A DNA stretch of 64,000 nucleotides from Pseudobutyrivibrio sp. YE44 (GTDB taxonomy: Bacteria; Bacillota; Clostridia; Lachnospirales; Lachnospiraceae), in NCBI RefSeq assembly GCF_900104335.1, contig NZ_FMXT01000001.1:434001-498000 (forward strand), written 5' to 3'. The notes below the pieces were generated by a model. The model was not told where the DNA came from, did not search any database, and saw only the letters and a list, made by a program, of their open reading frames with translations. Below, in pieces: positions 18,102 to 26,770 of this stretch (within the stretch, counting starts at the first letter, position 1; each line of letters opens with the position of its first letter). Position numbers and translations under genes: made by a program.

Positions 18102-19382
18102 ATGGAACACAAGAATATTGTTGCCACTATCTATCTTAAGGATGGTATGGCAGTTAAAAATCCTACAGAATTAGATGTAAAACAAGACGTATTAGAGCTA
18201 GCATCAGTTTATGATGATAGTGGAATTGATAAAATCATTTGTTATGATCTTTCAACAGATGATGAAGAGCATGAGAAGAATATTTTAGCTATCAGAGAGA
18301 TTAACCGAAACGTTCAAGTTAAGACTGCTGGTGGTGGAAATATCAAAAGACTTGAGGATGTTAAAAAGCTTCTTTATGCTGGTTGCGTAGAGGTTATCCT
18401 CAATGGTTCAAAGCCAGAGACAATTGATTTGATTAAAGAGGCAAGTGCAAGATTTGGAGCTGAAAAAATGCTTGTCAGTCTTGCAACTGTAGACTTCCTT
18501 TTCAAGACAAAGGATTTCCTCCAGGATAATATTCACGAGCTTCTTATCATGAACAAAAACCTATTAGAGGGCTTGGAGAATATTTCACCTATTCCATATA
18601 TTCTTCAGATAGATGAATACGATTTTGATTATGTTTTAGGTATTCTAAAATCAGATCAGATTCGTGGTATTTCTGGCCAGTTTATTAACGACACCAACTT
18701 CAATATCATGCAGATGAAAAGTGATCTTTCTGATGCCGGTGTTAAGATGGACAATTTTGAGCCAAAGCTTTCATGGTCTGATTTAAAGCCTGATAGTCAG
18801 GGACTTGTTCCTACTGTAGTTCAGGATTTCCAGACAGGGGAAGTTCTTATGGTTGCCTACATGAATGAAGAATCATTCAATACAACAATCCGTACAGGAA
18901 AGATGACTTATTATTCTCGTTCTAGACAATCACTTTGGGTAAAAGGCGAAACAAGTGGTCACTTCCAGTTTGTTAAGTCATTGACTGCGGACTGTGATTT
19001 TGATACTATTTTGGCGAAAGTTTCTCAGGTTGGAGTTGCTTGTCACACTGGTGCACCAAGCTGTTTCCACAACGAGATAGTAAAAAAGGAGTATATTGAG
19101 CGTAATCCACTTAAGGTTTTCGAGGATGTTTATGCAGTTATTTCTGACAGAAAACAGCATCCTAAGGAAGGTTCCTATACAAATTATTTATTTGATAAGG
19201 GCTTAGATAAGATTCTTAAAAAAGTGGGTGAAGAAGCAACGGAGATTGTTATTGCTGCAAAGAATCCTGATTCCGAAGAGACTAAATATGAGATTTCAGA
19301 TTTCCTGTATCATATGATGGTTCTTATGGTAGAAAAGGGTGTAACTTGGGAAGATATCACCTCTGAGCTTGCTCAAAGATAA
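18102..19382 (+). CDS. hisIE: HisA/HisF-like barrel fused to phosphoribosyl-AMP cyclohydrolase and phosphoribosyl-ATP pyrophosphatase
   Basis: A 426-residue three-part protein. Residues about 240-325 are His[19 protein letters not shown], magnesium-binding D297/D299/D301 and zinc-type C314 and C321 in HTGAPSCF. Residues about 335-426 are HisE, with [15 protein letters not shown]. Residues 1-220 look like a HisA/HisF barrel ([30 protein letters not shown]), but the catalytic aspartates are replaced: Tyr11 where HisF has Asp11, and Ala128 near HisF Asp130. I infer cyclohydrolase and pyrophosphohydrolase activity and a non-catalytic N-terminal barrel. No intact hisA, hisF, hisH or hisC lies in the window. 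Confidence 0.92.
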   Translation: MEHKNIVATIYLKDGMAVKNPTELDVKQDVLELASVYDDSGIDKIICYDLSTDDEEHEKNILAIREINRNVQVKTAGGGNIKRLEDVKKLLYAGCVEVILNGSKPETIDLIKEASARFGAEKMLVSLATVDFLFKTKDFLQDNIHELLIMNKNLLEGLENISPIPYILQIDEYDFDYVLGILKSDQIRGISGQFINDTNFNIMQMKSDLSDAGVKMDNFEPKLSWSDLKPDSQGLVPTVVQDFQTGEVLMVAYMNEESFNTTIRTGKMTYYSRSRQSLWVKGETSGHFQFVKSLTADCDFDTILAKVSQVGVACHTGAPSCFHNEIVKKEYIERNPLKVFEDVYAVISDRKQHPKEGSYTNYLFDKGLDKILKKVGEEATEIVIAAKNPDSEETKYEISDFLYHMMVLMVEKGVTWEDITSELAQR

Positions 19383-19391
19383 GTTTATTAT

Positions 19392-21260
19392 ATGAAAAAA
19401 CTTGCATTACCTGACGATATTTTGATGCAGATTGATAAGCCTGCACGTTATATCGGCAACGAATTTAATAGTGTTAAAAAGAATCCTGCTGAAGTAGACA
19501 TTAGATTTGCTATGTGCTTCCCTGATGTCTACGAGGTAGGTATGTCTCATCTTGGAATAGCAATCCTTTACGATATGCTAAACAAGCGTGAAGACACATA
19601 TTGTGAAAGGGTATATTCGCCATGGCCAGATTTACATAATCTGATGAAAGAGCGGAATATACCTCTTTTTGCGTTGGAATCTCAGGATGCCATTAAAGAT
19701 TTTGATTTTATTGGTATGACTCTTCAGTACGAGATGTGCTATACCAACATCCTTCAGATTCTTGATTTGGCTGGAGTTGCGTTAGAGTCTAAAGACCGTG
19801 AGAACAATGATCCTATTGTTATAGTTGGCGGACCTTGCGCTACAAATCCAGAGCCTATTGCTGATTTTGTTGATTTAGTATACGTGGGAGAAGGGGAGAC
19901 AAGCTATCCTCGTCTTCTTGATTTATACAAAGAACATAAGGCTAAGGGCTTTGATAGACAGTCCTTCCTTCGCGCTGCAGCGAAGATTCCTGGTATTTAT
20001 GTTCCAGCTTTCTATCAGGTTACATATAAGGAATCTGACGGTACTATCGAAAGCTTTAAGCCTATCTATGATGATGTGCCAGCTATTATTGACCGTCAGG
20101 TTGTAAAGGATATGGATTCATCTAGCTATCCTACAAAGATGCTTATTCCTTTTGTACGTGCTATTCAGGATAGAGTTGTCCTTGAAATTCAGCGTGGTTG
20201 TATCAGAGGCTGTCGTTTCTGCCAGGCTGGTATGATTTATAGACCAAATCGTGAGAAGTCTGTTGATGTTCTTAAGGAACAGGCTAGAGAGCTTCTTGCA
20301 TCTACTGGTCACGAGGAGATTTCTCTTAGCTCGCTTTCGTCATCGGATTATCATGCTCTTGGTGAGCTTATGGATTTCCTTATTGACGATTGTTTATCTG
20401 AAGGCGTTAATGTGTCATTACCGTCTTTACGAATTGATGCATTTTCTCTTGATGTTATGTCGAAGGTACAGGATGTTAGAAAATCAAGCATCACTTTTGC
20501 ACCTGAGGCTGGTTCCCAGAGAATGCGTAATGTAATTAACAAGGGTCTTACTGTAGAAGATATTATTGGTGGAGCCACACTTGCCTTTAAGGGTGGTTGG
20601 AATAAGGTTAAGTTTTACTTTATGCTTGGTCTTCCTACAGAGACAGACGAAGATATGAAGGCTATTCCACAGCTTGCCAATGAGGTTGCTGCTGCCTACT
20701 ATGATACAGTTCCAAAGGAACAGAGACAGGGACGTTGCCAGATTACAATTTCTACATCCTTCTTTGTGCCAAAGCCATTTACACCATTCCAGTGGGCTCC
20801 TATGTACGAAGCAGGAGAGTATCTCCGTCGAGCAAAGGTTGTTAATGACGAGATGAAGGCTCAGCTTAATCAAAAGTCACTTAAATACAATTGGCATCAT
20901 TCTGATGTTACTGTTCTTGAAGGTGTGTTTGCTCGAGGTGACCGTAGACTTTGTCCAGCAATTCTTGATGCTTACAAGAGCGGTTGCTTCTTTGATGCCT
21001 GGGGCGAATACTTTGACTTTGATAAGTGGCTTGCTGCTTTTGAAAAGAATAATATTTCTATCGATTATTATGCATACCGTCAACGTGACTTAGATGAGAT
21101 TCTCCCATGGGATTTCATTAACTGTCACGTAACAAAGGATTTCCTTAAGAGAGAATGGAATAATGCCATGAACGCAAAGGTTACTCCTAACTGTAAAATG
21201 AACTGTAATGGATGCGGTGCTGGAATTATTGGATCGGGGGTATGTCATAATGCGCGTTAG
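19392..21260 (+). CDS. TIGR03960 family B12-binding-domain radical SAM protein
   Basis: A 622-residue radical SAM protein of the TIGR03960 type, substrate unknown. An N-terminal B12-binding-like domain (about 36-200, with FPDVYEVGMSHLGIAIL and IVGGPCATNPEPIADFVD) precedes the cluster motif C270-x3-C274-x2-C277 (GCIRGCRFC). PAFYQV and SLSSSDY are typical. Three Cys near the C terminus (CKMNCNGCGAG) may bind another metal centre. It overlaps its usual partner, the DUF2344 gene, by 11 bases. The pair normally precedes RNase E/G and rplU, which holds here apart from one inserted reverse gene. Confidence 0.9.
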   Translation: MKKLALPDDILMQIDKPARYIGNEFNSVKKNPAEVDIRFAMCFPDVYEVGMSHLGIAILYDMLNKREDTYCERVYSPWPDLHNLMKERNIPLFALESQDAIKDFDFIGMTLQYEMCYTNILQILDLAGVALESKDRENNDPIVIVGGPCATNPEPIADFVDLVYVGEGETSYPRLLDLYKEHKAKGFDRQSFLRAAAKIPGIYVPAFYQVTYKESDGTIESFKPIYDDVPAIIDRQVVKDMDSSSYPTKMLIPFVRAIQDRVVLEIQRGCIRGCRFCQAGMIYRPNREKSVDVLKEQARELLASTGHEEISLSSLSSSDYHALGELMDFLIDDCLSEGVNVSLPSLRIDAFSLDVMSKVQDVRKSSITFAPEAGSQRMRNVINKGLTVEDIIGGATLAFKGGWNKVKFYFMLGLPTETDEDMKAIPQLANEVAAAYYDTVPKEQRQGRCQITISTSFFVPKPFTPFQWAPMYEAGEYLRRAKVVNDEMKAQLNQKSLKYNWHHSDVTVLEGVFARGDRRLCPAILDAYKSGCFFDAWGEYFDFDKWLAAFEKNNISIDYYAYRQRDLDEILPWDFINCHVTKDFLKREWNNAMNAKVTPNCKMNCNGCGAGIIGSGVCHNAR

Positions 21261-21960
21261 AATTAGATTTGAGAAAACGGGAATCATGCGTTATGTAGGT
21301 CATTTAGATTTAATGCGTTTTTTCCAAAAGGCTGTTAAACGCTCTGAACTTCCTATTAGATATTCTGAAGGCTTTAATCCTCATCAGATTATGTCCTTTG
21401 CCGCACCACTTGGTGTTGGACTTACATCAGTTGGAGAGTATATGGACATCGATTTAAAGGAAGAGGTTGATGCTTCTAAGGCTCTTAAAGCTTTAAATGA
21501 CAATATGGTTGAGGGGCTTGAGATTACAAGCTTTAAGTATCTCCCAGATGATGCGGAAAAATGTATGTCTGCTGTTACTACAGCAAGCTATATTGTTACC
21601 TATAAGGATTCTAAGGATGATGCTTGCTATATTGACAACATCATCGAATTAAAAGAAAAGTTTTTCGATGAAGCAGCCTCTATTAACATTGTAAAGAAGA
21701 CAAAAAAAGGCGAGCGTGAGCTTGATTTAAAGCCACTTATTTATAATTTTAATCTTATTATGAAGGAAGGAGTTCCTGAGTACCACCTGCTTCTTTCTAG
21801 TGGTAGTACTGACAACATAAAGCCAGAACTTGTAATTAAGGCTTTCCACGAGTTTTTAGGCCTTCCAGAGTTTGATGAGCTTTCACTTGATATTAAGCGA
21901 CTTGATATGTTCACAGGAGAGCCAGATTCGTTGGTTTCACTTGGTGATATAAGTAAGTAA
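21250..21960 (+). CDS. TIGR03936/DUF2344 radical SAM-associated protein
   Basis: A 236-residue protein starting MRVRIRFEKTGIMRYVGHLD, followed by SEGFNPHQIMSFAAPLGVGL, the DUF2344 signature. The function is unknown; it is nearly always coupled to a TIGR03960 protein and is probably its partner. The frame is open upstream, but GGGGG before the ATG at 21250 and family alignment decide the start. The C-terminal half (about 110-236) is less conserved. A strong terminator follows at once. Confidence 0.87.
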   Translation: MRVRIRFEKTGIMRYVGHLDLMRFFQKAVKRSELPIRYSEGFNPHQIMSFAAPLGVGLTSVGEYMDIDLKEEVDASKALKALNDNMVEGLEITSFKYLPDDAEKCMSAVTTASYIVTYKDSKDDACYIDNIIELKEKFFDEAASINIVKKTKKGERELDLKPLIYNFNLIMKEGVPEYHLLLSSGSTDNIKPELVIKAFHEFLGLPEFDELSLDIKRLDMFTGEPDSLVSLGDISK

Positions 21961-21965
21961 TAAAA

Positions 21966-22006
21966 AAGAGAAGATTATTCAATGTAAATAATCTTCTCTT
22001 ATTTTT
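21966..22006. terminator. Bidirectional terminator
   Basis: A perfect 14-bp stem (21966-21979 with 21987-22000) with a seven-base loop, preceded by A-rich and followed by T-rich sequence. It can end both the his/radical-SAM transcript (+) and the convergent membrane protein gene (-). Confidence 0.88.
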
Positions 22007-23442
22007 TATTCTTTTAAGTGAACTTTTTCTATGCCATAATAATCGGCAATACTTTGGTTTACCCAATTATCTGGATCATCACTTAGTTCAAACTTCGGAA
22101 GAATATCCGATGAATGTTCAATATCTGAAACGTAGCATTCGCCCTCGCTGGACTTTACCTGTTCTATTATTTCTGTATATTCTTCATAATACGTCTTTGC
22201 GTTACCAGATGAGATTTCCTTATAGGTTTGGAAGGAATTCAAATTCTGATATCCATTAATAAAAATACCAGTAATAAGGACTATCGCACCTAATGATATT
22301 AGTATTAGCTTAGATTTTATTATTGCTTCATTTATTTGCGGGAATTTTGACTTAATCAATAATAATATACAGGCAAGCACACAAATGAAAATGAAGTAAT
22401 AACTGTAGTAATAAAGGTTTATCTGTCTTTTGTCGCCAGGTGATGACATGGCGTAAAGTGGTGGTGTGATTTGTGCAGCATATAAACCGCATAAAACTAC
22501 AATCCAAATAAGCATTCTAATCATTGATATATTCTTTAAGTTTTTTATTAGCATTGCAAGTATAGGAATCAGTATTATGTAGAGTCCTATTTGTGGCAGA
22601 TTTGTCCATTCAAGAACAAATTTTATAGCTTGTTTAATAGAAGTAAAAATAGCTCTAAAAGCAGACATGGAAGTAGTAGAGGAAGCTCTTACTGCGTTGC
22701 CAGGTGCTATCATACTAATAACTAATCCTATAAAAGCGAAAATAGTCATTTTGATAATAACTTTATTTGTAGTTTTTTCTTTGGTAACATATAAATCAAA
22801 GATTATAAGTAGCAAAACTAATAGGTTCACAAAAGCAGTTGAGTAGTTTCCACCTGATATTATAAAGGTGAAAAGGTATAAAAGAATTCGTTGCTTTTTA
22901 GAATAATCTTTATCTGAATACAGGACTTTTATAATCAGAGAAAGCTCAAATATCATTAGTGCATAGAATAATCCATAATAAGTAGCACCATTGAACCAAT
23001 AGAACGCCTGATGTATATATGGTGTGTATTGGAAGGTAATTATCAATGTTACTATTGCGATGGCAATGCCGTATAAAGAGCTACATTTAAATATATATTT
23101 TGATACAGTGCTTCCGAAAACTATATAAGCGATACTAATGGAACCAATAATAACAAATGGGGTAATCCAATATGCTGGTATAGGCCAGGCTCCAGGTTGT
23201 AGCGCAAATACGAATTCAGCGGAATAGGTTCCCTGCCATGCAAACCATTGATAAAGCGGTGTAATAAGCGGATTTATAATTAATGCAACTATTGAATTCA
23301 CATTTGGAATCAATATTCTAACAGTTGCAGCACTAGAATAATCATCCCACAAAGGTTTGATATATATACATAGGCTTAAAATAGGAATAATAGAAAGAAT
23401 AAATAGTCCTATCAAAATATTTCGAATAGTTTTTTCACTCAT
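22006..23442 (-). CDS. Polytopic membrane protein, GT-C/DUF6056-like
   Basis: A 478-residue protein with about 11-12 hydrophobic segments. After the first there is an acidic loop motif (PLWDDYSSA) of the kind seen at the catalytic site of GT-C glycosyltransferases, and QGTYSAEFVFAL follows. A C-terminal soluble tail of about 90 residues (NYYGI-like end: DNWVNQSIADYYGIEKVHL) would face outside. Glycosyl transfer to a cell-surface polymer is a guess; I do not recognise a named gene. It lies alone, in reverse orientation, between genes that are usually adjacent (DUF2344 and RNase E/G), so it is probably an insertion. AAAGGAG precedes the ATG. Confidence 0.65.
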   Translation of the reverse strand: MSEKTIRNILIGLFILSIIPILSLCIYIKPLWDDYSSAATVRILIPNVNSIVALIINPLITPLYQWFAWQGTYSAEFVFALQPGAWPIPAYWITPFVIIGSISIAYIVFGSTVSKYIFKCSSLYGIAIAIVTLIITFQYTPYIHQAFYWFNGATYYGLFYALMIFELSLIIKVLYSDKDYSKKQRILLYLFTFIISGGNYSTAFVNLLVLLLIIFDLYVTKEKTTNKVIIKMTIFAFIGLVISMIAPGNAVRASSTTSMSAFRAIFTSIKQAIKFVLEWTNLPQIGLYIILIPILAMLIKNLKNISMIRMLIWIVVLCGLYAAQITPPLYAMSSPGDKRQINLYYYSYYFIFICVLACILLLIKSKFPQINEAIIKSKLILISLGAIVLITGIFINGYQNLNSFQTYKEISSGNAKTYYEEYTEIIEQVKSSEGECYVSDIEHSSDILPKFELSDDPDNWVNQSIADYYGIEKVHLKE

Positions 23443-23525
23443 TTCAAAGTATCTCCTTTAATGGTATTTTGGCTATAATAAATATATCAGTTATCTAATT
23501 TTTATGTGTTAAGGGTTTGTTAAAT

Positions 23526-24410
23526 ATGATAAATAAAGTTGTAATAACAAAAGGAATATACGCCGAGACAGAACTTAATTTACTTGTGTCTTTTGATGAA
23601 CAGGATAAAGTCACAGATGTAATTAATCTTGTTAATACTAAAATTGGAACGGTATGCGAAGCTTGTGTTGAAAAAGTATTAACAGACATAGATGCATGCA
23701 TTCTTAAGCTATCTACAGGCGATAAAGGTTTTATCGAAAATAAGAAGCTTAAACCAGAAAAATTCTTAGAAAGACATTCTGAAAAAAAGCTAGTATGTCA
23801 GGGGGATAGATTTTGGGTTCAAATCAACCAGGATAAGAAAAGTAGCAAGCCATATTCATGTAAGTTCTTATCTGAAGTCCCGACAAATATCAATTATAAT
23901 TTTATTGATTATTACATTGAGCATTTTGTAGAACAGGATTATGAGATTGTATCTGATTTGCCTGAAGTTATATCTAAGGATTTAAATGTTCGTGCATATA
24001 CTGATGACACTTATTCTTTATGGCAACTTTATGATTTAACAAAGTTAATTGATAACCTTACTTCAAAAATCTCTTATATAAAAAATGGTGGTAATATCAT
24101 AATTGAGCAAACAGAAGCTTTAACGGTTATAGATGTTAATTCCGGGAAAAATAGCGGCAAGAGTACTGCCATGGAAACCAATATCCAAGCTTTAGAAGAA
24201 TTGGCAAGACAAATAAGATTGCGTTCTATTTCTGGAATTATAATTGTAGATTTATTAAAGGTTTCAAAAGATGAGGAAAAACATTTGATGGAATTGTTTG
24301 TGGCTCTTTCAAAACAGGATTACGCTACTGTTGATGTCCACGGCATTACAAATCTTGGATTACTCGAAATCACCCGTAGTAGAATGTTTGCACCTCTTAA
24401 AATAAACTAG
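23526..24410 (+). CDS. Short ribonuclease E/G family protein
   Basis: A 294-residue member of the RNase E/G family. A reduced S1-like domain covers about 38-100 (GTVCEACVEKVLTDIDACIL, DKGFI). The DNase I-like catalytic core has both metal-binding aspartates: D203 in ALTVIDVNSGK and D242 in GIIIVDLLK. DVHGITNLGLLEITR closes the core. The zinc-link CPxC motif and the small C-terminal domain of RNase G (about 490 residues) are absent. The start is ATG at 23526 with AAGGG ten bases upstream; a TTG nine bases earlier is too close to it. The place before rplU is typical for clostridia. Confidence 0.87.
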   Translation: MINKVVITKGIYAETELNLLVSFDEQDKVTDVINLVNTKIGTVCEACVEKVLTDIDACILKLSTGDKGFIENKKLKPEKFLERHSEKKLVCQGDRFWVQINQDKKSSKPYSCKFLSEVPTNINYNFIDYYIEHFVEQDYEIVSDLPEVISKDLNVRAYTDDTYSLWQLYDLTKLIDNLTSKISYIKNGGNIIIEQTEALTVIDVNSGKNSGKSTAMETNIQALEELARQIRLRSISGIIIVDLLKVSKDEEKHLMELFVALSKQDYATVDVHGITNLGLLEITRSRMFAPLKIN

Positions 24411-24428
24411 TAGAAGGAAGAATACGAA

Positions 24429-25064
24429 ATGAAGACTCAAAATAAGTGGCAGAGAATAGGAATAATTTTAATTGCAATATTAATTGGTGTTGGTGTTCCA
24501 GAATTTATTACCAATCAGAACACAGAAGATTTAGAGGTTGAAAATACAGAAGTAATTGAAGCTGATACAAGCATTGATAATGTGGGGAGTGAAAACAACT
24601 TGGATGCAGTTAAGTTTATTAGGTGCGTTGATGGAGATACCATAATTGTCGAAGATAAATCCGGGGAACAAAAACGTGTCCGCATGATTGGTATTGATAC
24701 TCCTGAATCTGTTGCCAAGGAAGAAGAACGAAATAATGAATATGGCAGAATGGCTTCTGACTATACTAAGGAACTTCTTTCTAATGTAGATACCTTATAC
24801 CTTGAATATGACGTAGATAATGACGATCAATATGACAGAATTCTAGCTTATGTATGGCTTAAGGATGTAAGCGATACCTTTAATGAGGAGAACATAAAAA
24901 ATTCAATGGTTAATGCTATAATAGTAGCCGAGGGTTATGGAATTGCAAAGCGTTATGAGCCTACAGTTGCCCATGACGATGTTCTTCAAGGTCTTACACT
25001 AGAGGCTAAGAACAATTCAAAGGGCTTATGGCAATACGAAGGCTTTAGAGATTTGTGGAAATAA
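24429..25064 (+). CDS. Membrane-anchored thermonuclease (SNase family)
   Basis: A 211-residue protein with an N-terminal hydrophobic segment (about 9-25), acting as signal or anchor, an acidic low-complexity linker (30-58), and a staphylococcal nuclease domain from about 60 to 205. Calcium and catalytic residues match SNase: VDGDT (68-71), R85, D90 and E93 in RMIGIDTPES, and R137 in DRILAYVWL. Such enzymes degrade DNA and RNA outside the cell. No Cys suggests a lipoprotein. AGAAGGAAG precedes the ATG. Confidence 0.88.
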   Translation: MKTQNKWQRIGIILIAILIGVGVPEFITNQNTEDLEVENTEVIEADTSIDNVGSENNLDAVKFIRCVDGDTIIVEDKSGEQKRVRMIGIDTPESVAKEEERNNEYGRMASDYTKELLSNVDTLYLEYDVDNDDQYDRILAYVWLKDVSDTFNEENIKNSMVNAIIVAEGYGIAKRYEPTVAHDDVLQGLTLEAKNNSKGLWQYEGFRDLWK

Positions 25065-25109
25065 TTGGGGAAGGTTATTTTCCGCTGGTTTTAATCTGGG
25101 GGTCACGTT

Positions 25110-25574
25110 ATGGGGTCATTAGAAGATAAAAAAAGCTTTATGAAAGAGTTTATTGAAAGGAAGCCTAATCGTTGTAGTAAATGTAAAGGCCGCTTAAAAT
25201 ATATTGGTGGTGGCCATTATAAATGCTATGATTGCGACAACGAAGAATTAGACGATTTCGGTAAAATCAAAGATTATATTGATGAACATGGCGCAAGTCC
25301 TGCGGTAGTTATTAGTGATCAGACAGGTGTTCCAGTGGATTTGATCAATGGAATGTTGCACGAAGGTCGTTTGGAAATCCCAGAAGGTAGCTCTATTTAT
25401 ATTGAGTGTGAAAGCTGCGGCTGCAGTATTAGATATGGGCGATTTTGTCCTGATTGCATTAGAGCTAGGACCAATAATCTTAACGGAATATTCTTTAATC
25501 CTGATGTTGGAGAAAAGCCAAAAAACTTCGAGCGTAAGCAAGAGGGGAAAATGCACTTTATGAATCGATGGTAG
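25110..25574 (+). CDS. Zinc-ribbon and HTH protein resembling flagellar operon protein YvyF
   Basis: A 154-residue protein with two Cys4 sets: C22/C25/C39/C42 (CSKC, CYDC) and C100/C103 or C105/C113/C116 (CESCGC, CPDC). Between them (about 50-90) a MerR-like helix-turn-helix region contains TGVPVDLINGMLHEGRLEIP. This order resembles TIGR03826/YvyF, found in flagellar operons, but no flagellar gene is here. It may bind nucleic acid or protein; function unknown. GGGGG lies seven bases before the ATG. The tail is basic. Confidence 0.65.
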   Translation: MGSLEDKKSFMKEFIERKPNRCSKCKGRLKYIGGGHYKCYDCDNEELDDFGKIKDYIDEHGASPAVVISDQTGVPVDLINGMLHEGRLEIPEGSSIYIECESCGCSIRYGRFCPDCIRARTNNLNGIFFNPDVGEKPKNFERKQEGKMHFMNRW

Positions 25575-25594
25575 TTCATTGGAGGGTGCTATTT

Positions 25595-25966
25595 ATGGAA
25601 ATGAATGAAATCATTAAGCTTGTTCAAGATAAAGCTATCGAGATTGCTGAGGAAGAAATTGTAAAATACAATAAAGATTTTCCTGACATTAATCTTACGG
25701 ATGAAGCAAAGAATGCTGTAAAGGAGAGAGCAACCTCTCAGTTAACCTTACAGTTGAGCAAATTTCATTTTAATAGAGAAAGTGAAGATTTAGACCAGCA
25801 ATTCAATGAATGGTTTGTAACCAACGAAGAAGAGGATCTTAGAGGTTCCTGCAGACATTGTCTTGCTGATGAAGCTAAAAAAATCCGTTCTTCTAACGAA
25901 AAGAATCTAAGTTCATTAGATGTCTATTTAAAGAAGCATTTAGGCAAATATCATGAAGTTGAATAG
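25595..25966 (+). CDS. Hypothetical protein, 123 residues
   Basis: I do not recognise this protein. It is soluble, charged and mostly helical by composition: EIIKLVQDKAIEIAEEEIVK at the start, then VKERATSQLTLQLSKFHF. A short CRHC motif stands near residue 86. The frame is open 27 bases further up, but GGAGG nine bases before the ATG at 25595 fixes the start. It follows the zinc-ribbon gene closely and may be cotranscribed with it. A weak AT-rich inverted repeat (25966-25983) follows the stop. Confidence 0.6.
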   Translation: MEMNEIIKLVQDKAIEIAEEEIVKYNKDFPDINLTDEAKNAVKERATSQLTLQLSKFHFNRESEDLDQQFNEWFVTNEEEDLRGSCRHCLADEAKKIRSSNEKNLSSLDVYLKKHLGKYHEVE

Positions 25967-26005
25967 AAAATTTTTAAATTTTCAAAGTTTTCTGTTCAAT
26001 TCTCG

Positions 26006-26034
26006 TTGACGTATACAAATTCCTGTGTTAATAT
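26006..26034 (+). promoter_or_regulatory. Sigma-A promoter of rplU-prp-rpmA
   Basis: TTGACG (26006-26011) and TAATAT (26029-26034) are separated by 17 bases. A start near 26041 gives a leader of about 90 bases before rplU. A terminator after rpmA closes the unit. Confidence 0.75.
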
Positions 26035-26040
26035 ACTTGA

Positions 26041-26129
26041 GTATGCCGCTCAGTGTGGTTTTATGAAGTGTGTTTCATTCCGAAACACCACCGAAACTGG
26101 CGAGTAATGATAAAAAGGAGGAACAAACC
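26041..26129 (+). ncRNA. Candidate structured leader of rplU (L21-leader-like)
   Basis: The 5' UTR holds a perfect 7-bp hairpin GTGTTTC/GAAACAC (26070-26076, 26082-26088) with a five-base loop. An outer CGC-CAG segment near 26047-26053 can pair with CTG-GCG near 26097-26102, giving a multi-helix structure just before the AAAGGAGG ribosome binding site. Ribosomal protein leaders regulating rplU are known in Firmicutes; I cannot confirm a match to the known L21 leader model. Confidence 0.45.
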
Positions 26130-26438
26130 ATGTACGCAATTATTGCAACAGGTGGTAAGCAGTACAAAGTCTCTGAAGGCGATATCATTACCATTGAAAA
26201 GCTCGGCGTTGAGGCTGGTGAGAAGGTTACTTTTGATCAGGTTCTTGCTGTTAGCGACAAGGAACTCAAGGTTGGTGCACCTACAGTAGCAGGCGCAACA
26301 GTTGAGGCTTCTGTTGTTAAAGAAGGCAGAGGTAAGAAGGTAATCGTTTACAAGTACAAGAGAAAAACAGGTTACCATAAGAAGAATGGCCACAGACAGT
26401 CATTCACACAGGTTAAGATCGAAAAGATTAACGGCTAA
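26130..26438 (+). CDS. rplU: 50S ribosomal protein L21
   Basis: A 102-residue L21, a 23S rRNA-binding protein of the large subunit. It begins [20 protein letters not shown] and has [20 protein letters not shown] near the end, as in the family. An upstream in-frame extension exists, but a strong AAAGGAGG eight bases before 26130 and the family length fix the start. The order rplU-prp-rpmA is conserved in Firmicutes. Confidence 0.98.
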   Translation: MYAIIATGGKQYKVSEGDIITIEKLGVEAGEKVTFDQVLAVSDKELKVGAPTVAGATVEASVVKEGRGKKVIVYKYKRKTGYHKKNGHRQSFTQVKIEKING

Positions 26439-26440
26439 TT

Positions 26441-26767
26441 ATGATTAGCGTAGCAATTACCAAACGTAATAATCAGTATTACAGTATCTTGTTTGATGGA
26501 CATGCAGGTTATGATGACGCAGGTTATGATATCGTATGTTCAGCAGTATCAGTTCTAGTTCTTAATACTATTAACAGTATTGAAAAATTTACTGATGATG
26601 CAATGACTACTGAGTTTGTTGAGGAAGATGGTCATATATTTACCACTTTTCCTGAATCACTTTCAGAAAAGTCACAAGTATTATTAGATGCTATGTTATT
26701 AGGTTTGGAGGAAATCCAAAAACAATACGGCGATGAATATATATCATTGCTTTACAAGGAGGTGTAA
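26441..26767 (+). CDS. prp: Ribosomal-processing cysteine protease Prp
   Basis: A 108-residue Prp (YsxB), the protease that removes the N-terminal extension of ribosomal protein L27. The catalytic His21 (DGHAGYDDAG) and Cys33 (DIVCSAVS) have the usual spacing. The downstream rpmA product carries the matching cleavable extension. It lies two bases after rplU and three before rpmA, so the three should be cotranslated in fixed ratio. Confidence 0.95.
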   Translation: MISVAITKRNNQYYSILFDGHAGYDDAGYDIVCSAVSVLVLNTINSIEKFTDDAMTTEFVEEDGHIFTTFPESLSEKSQVLLDAMLLGLEEIQKQYGDEYISLLYKEV

Positions 26768-26770
26768 GAC

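Noticed and set aside
19392-21960. Novel radical-SAM natural-product cluster
   Set aside because: The two genes are the widespread TIGR03960/DUF2344 pair, usually found beside RNase E/G and rplU; no precursor peptide or exporter is present.
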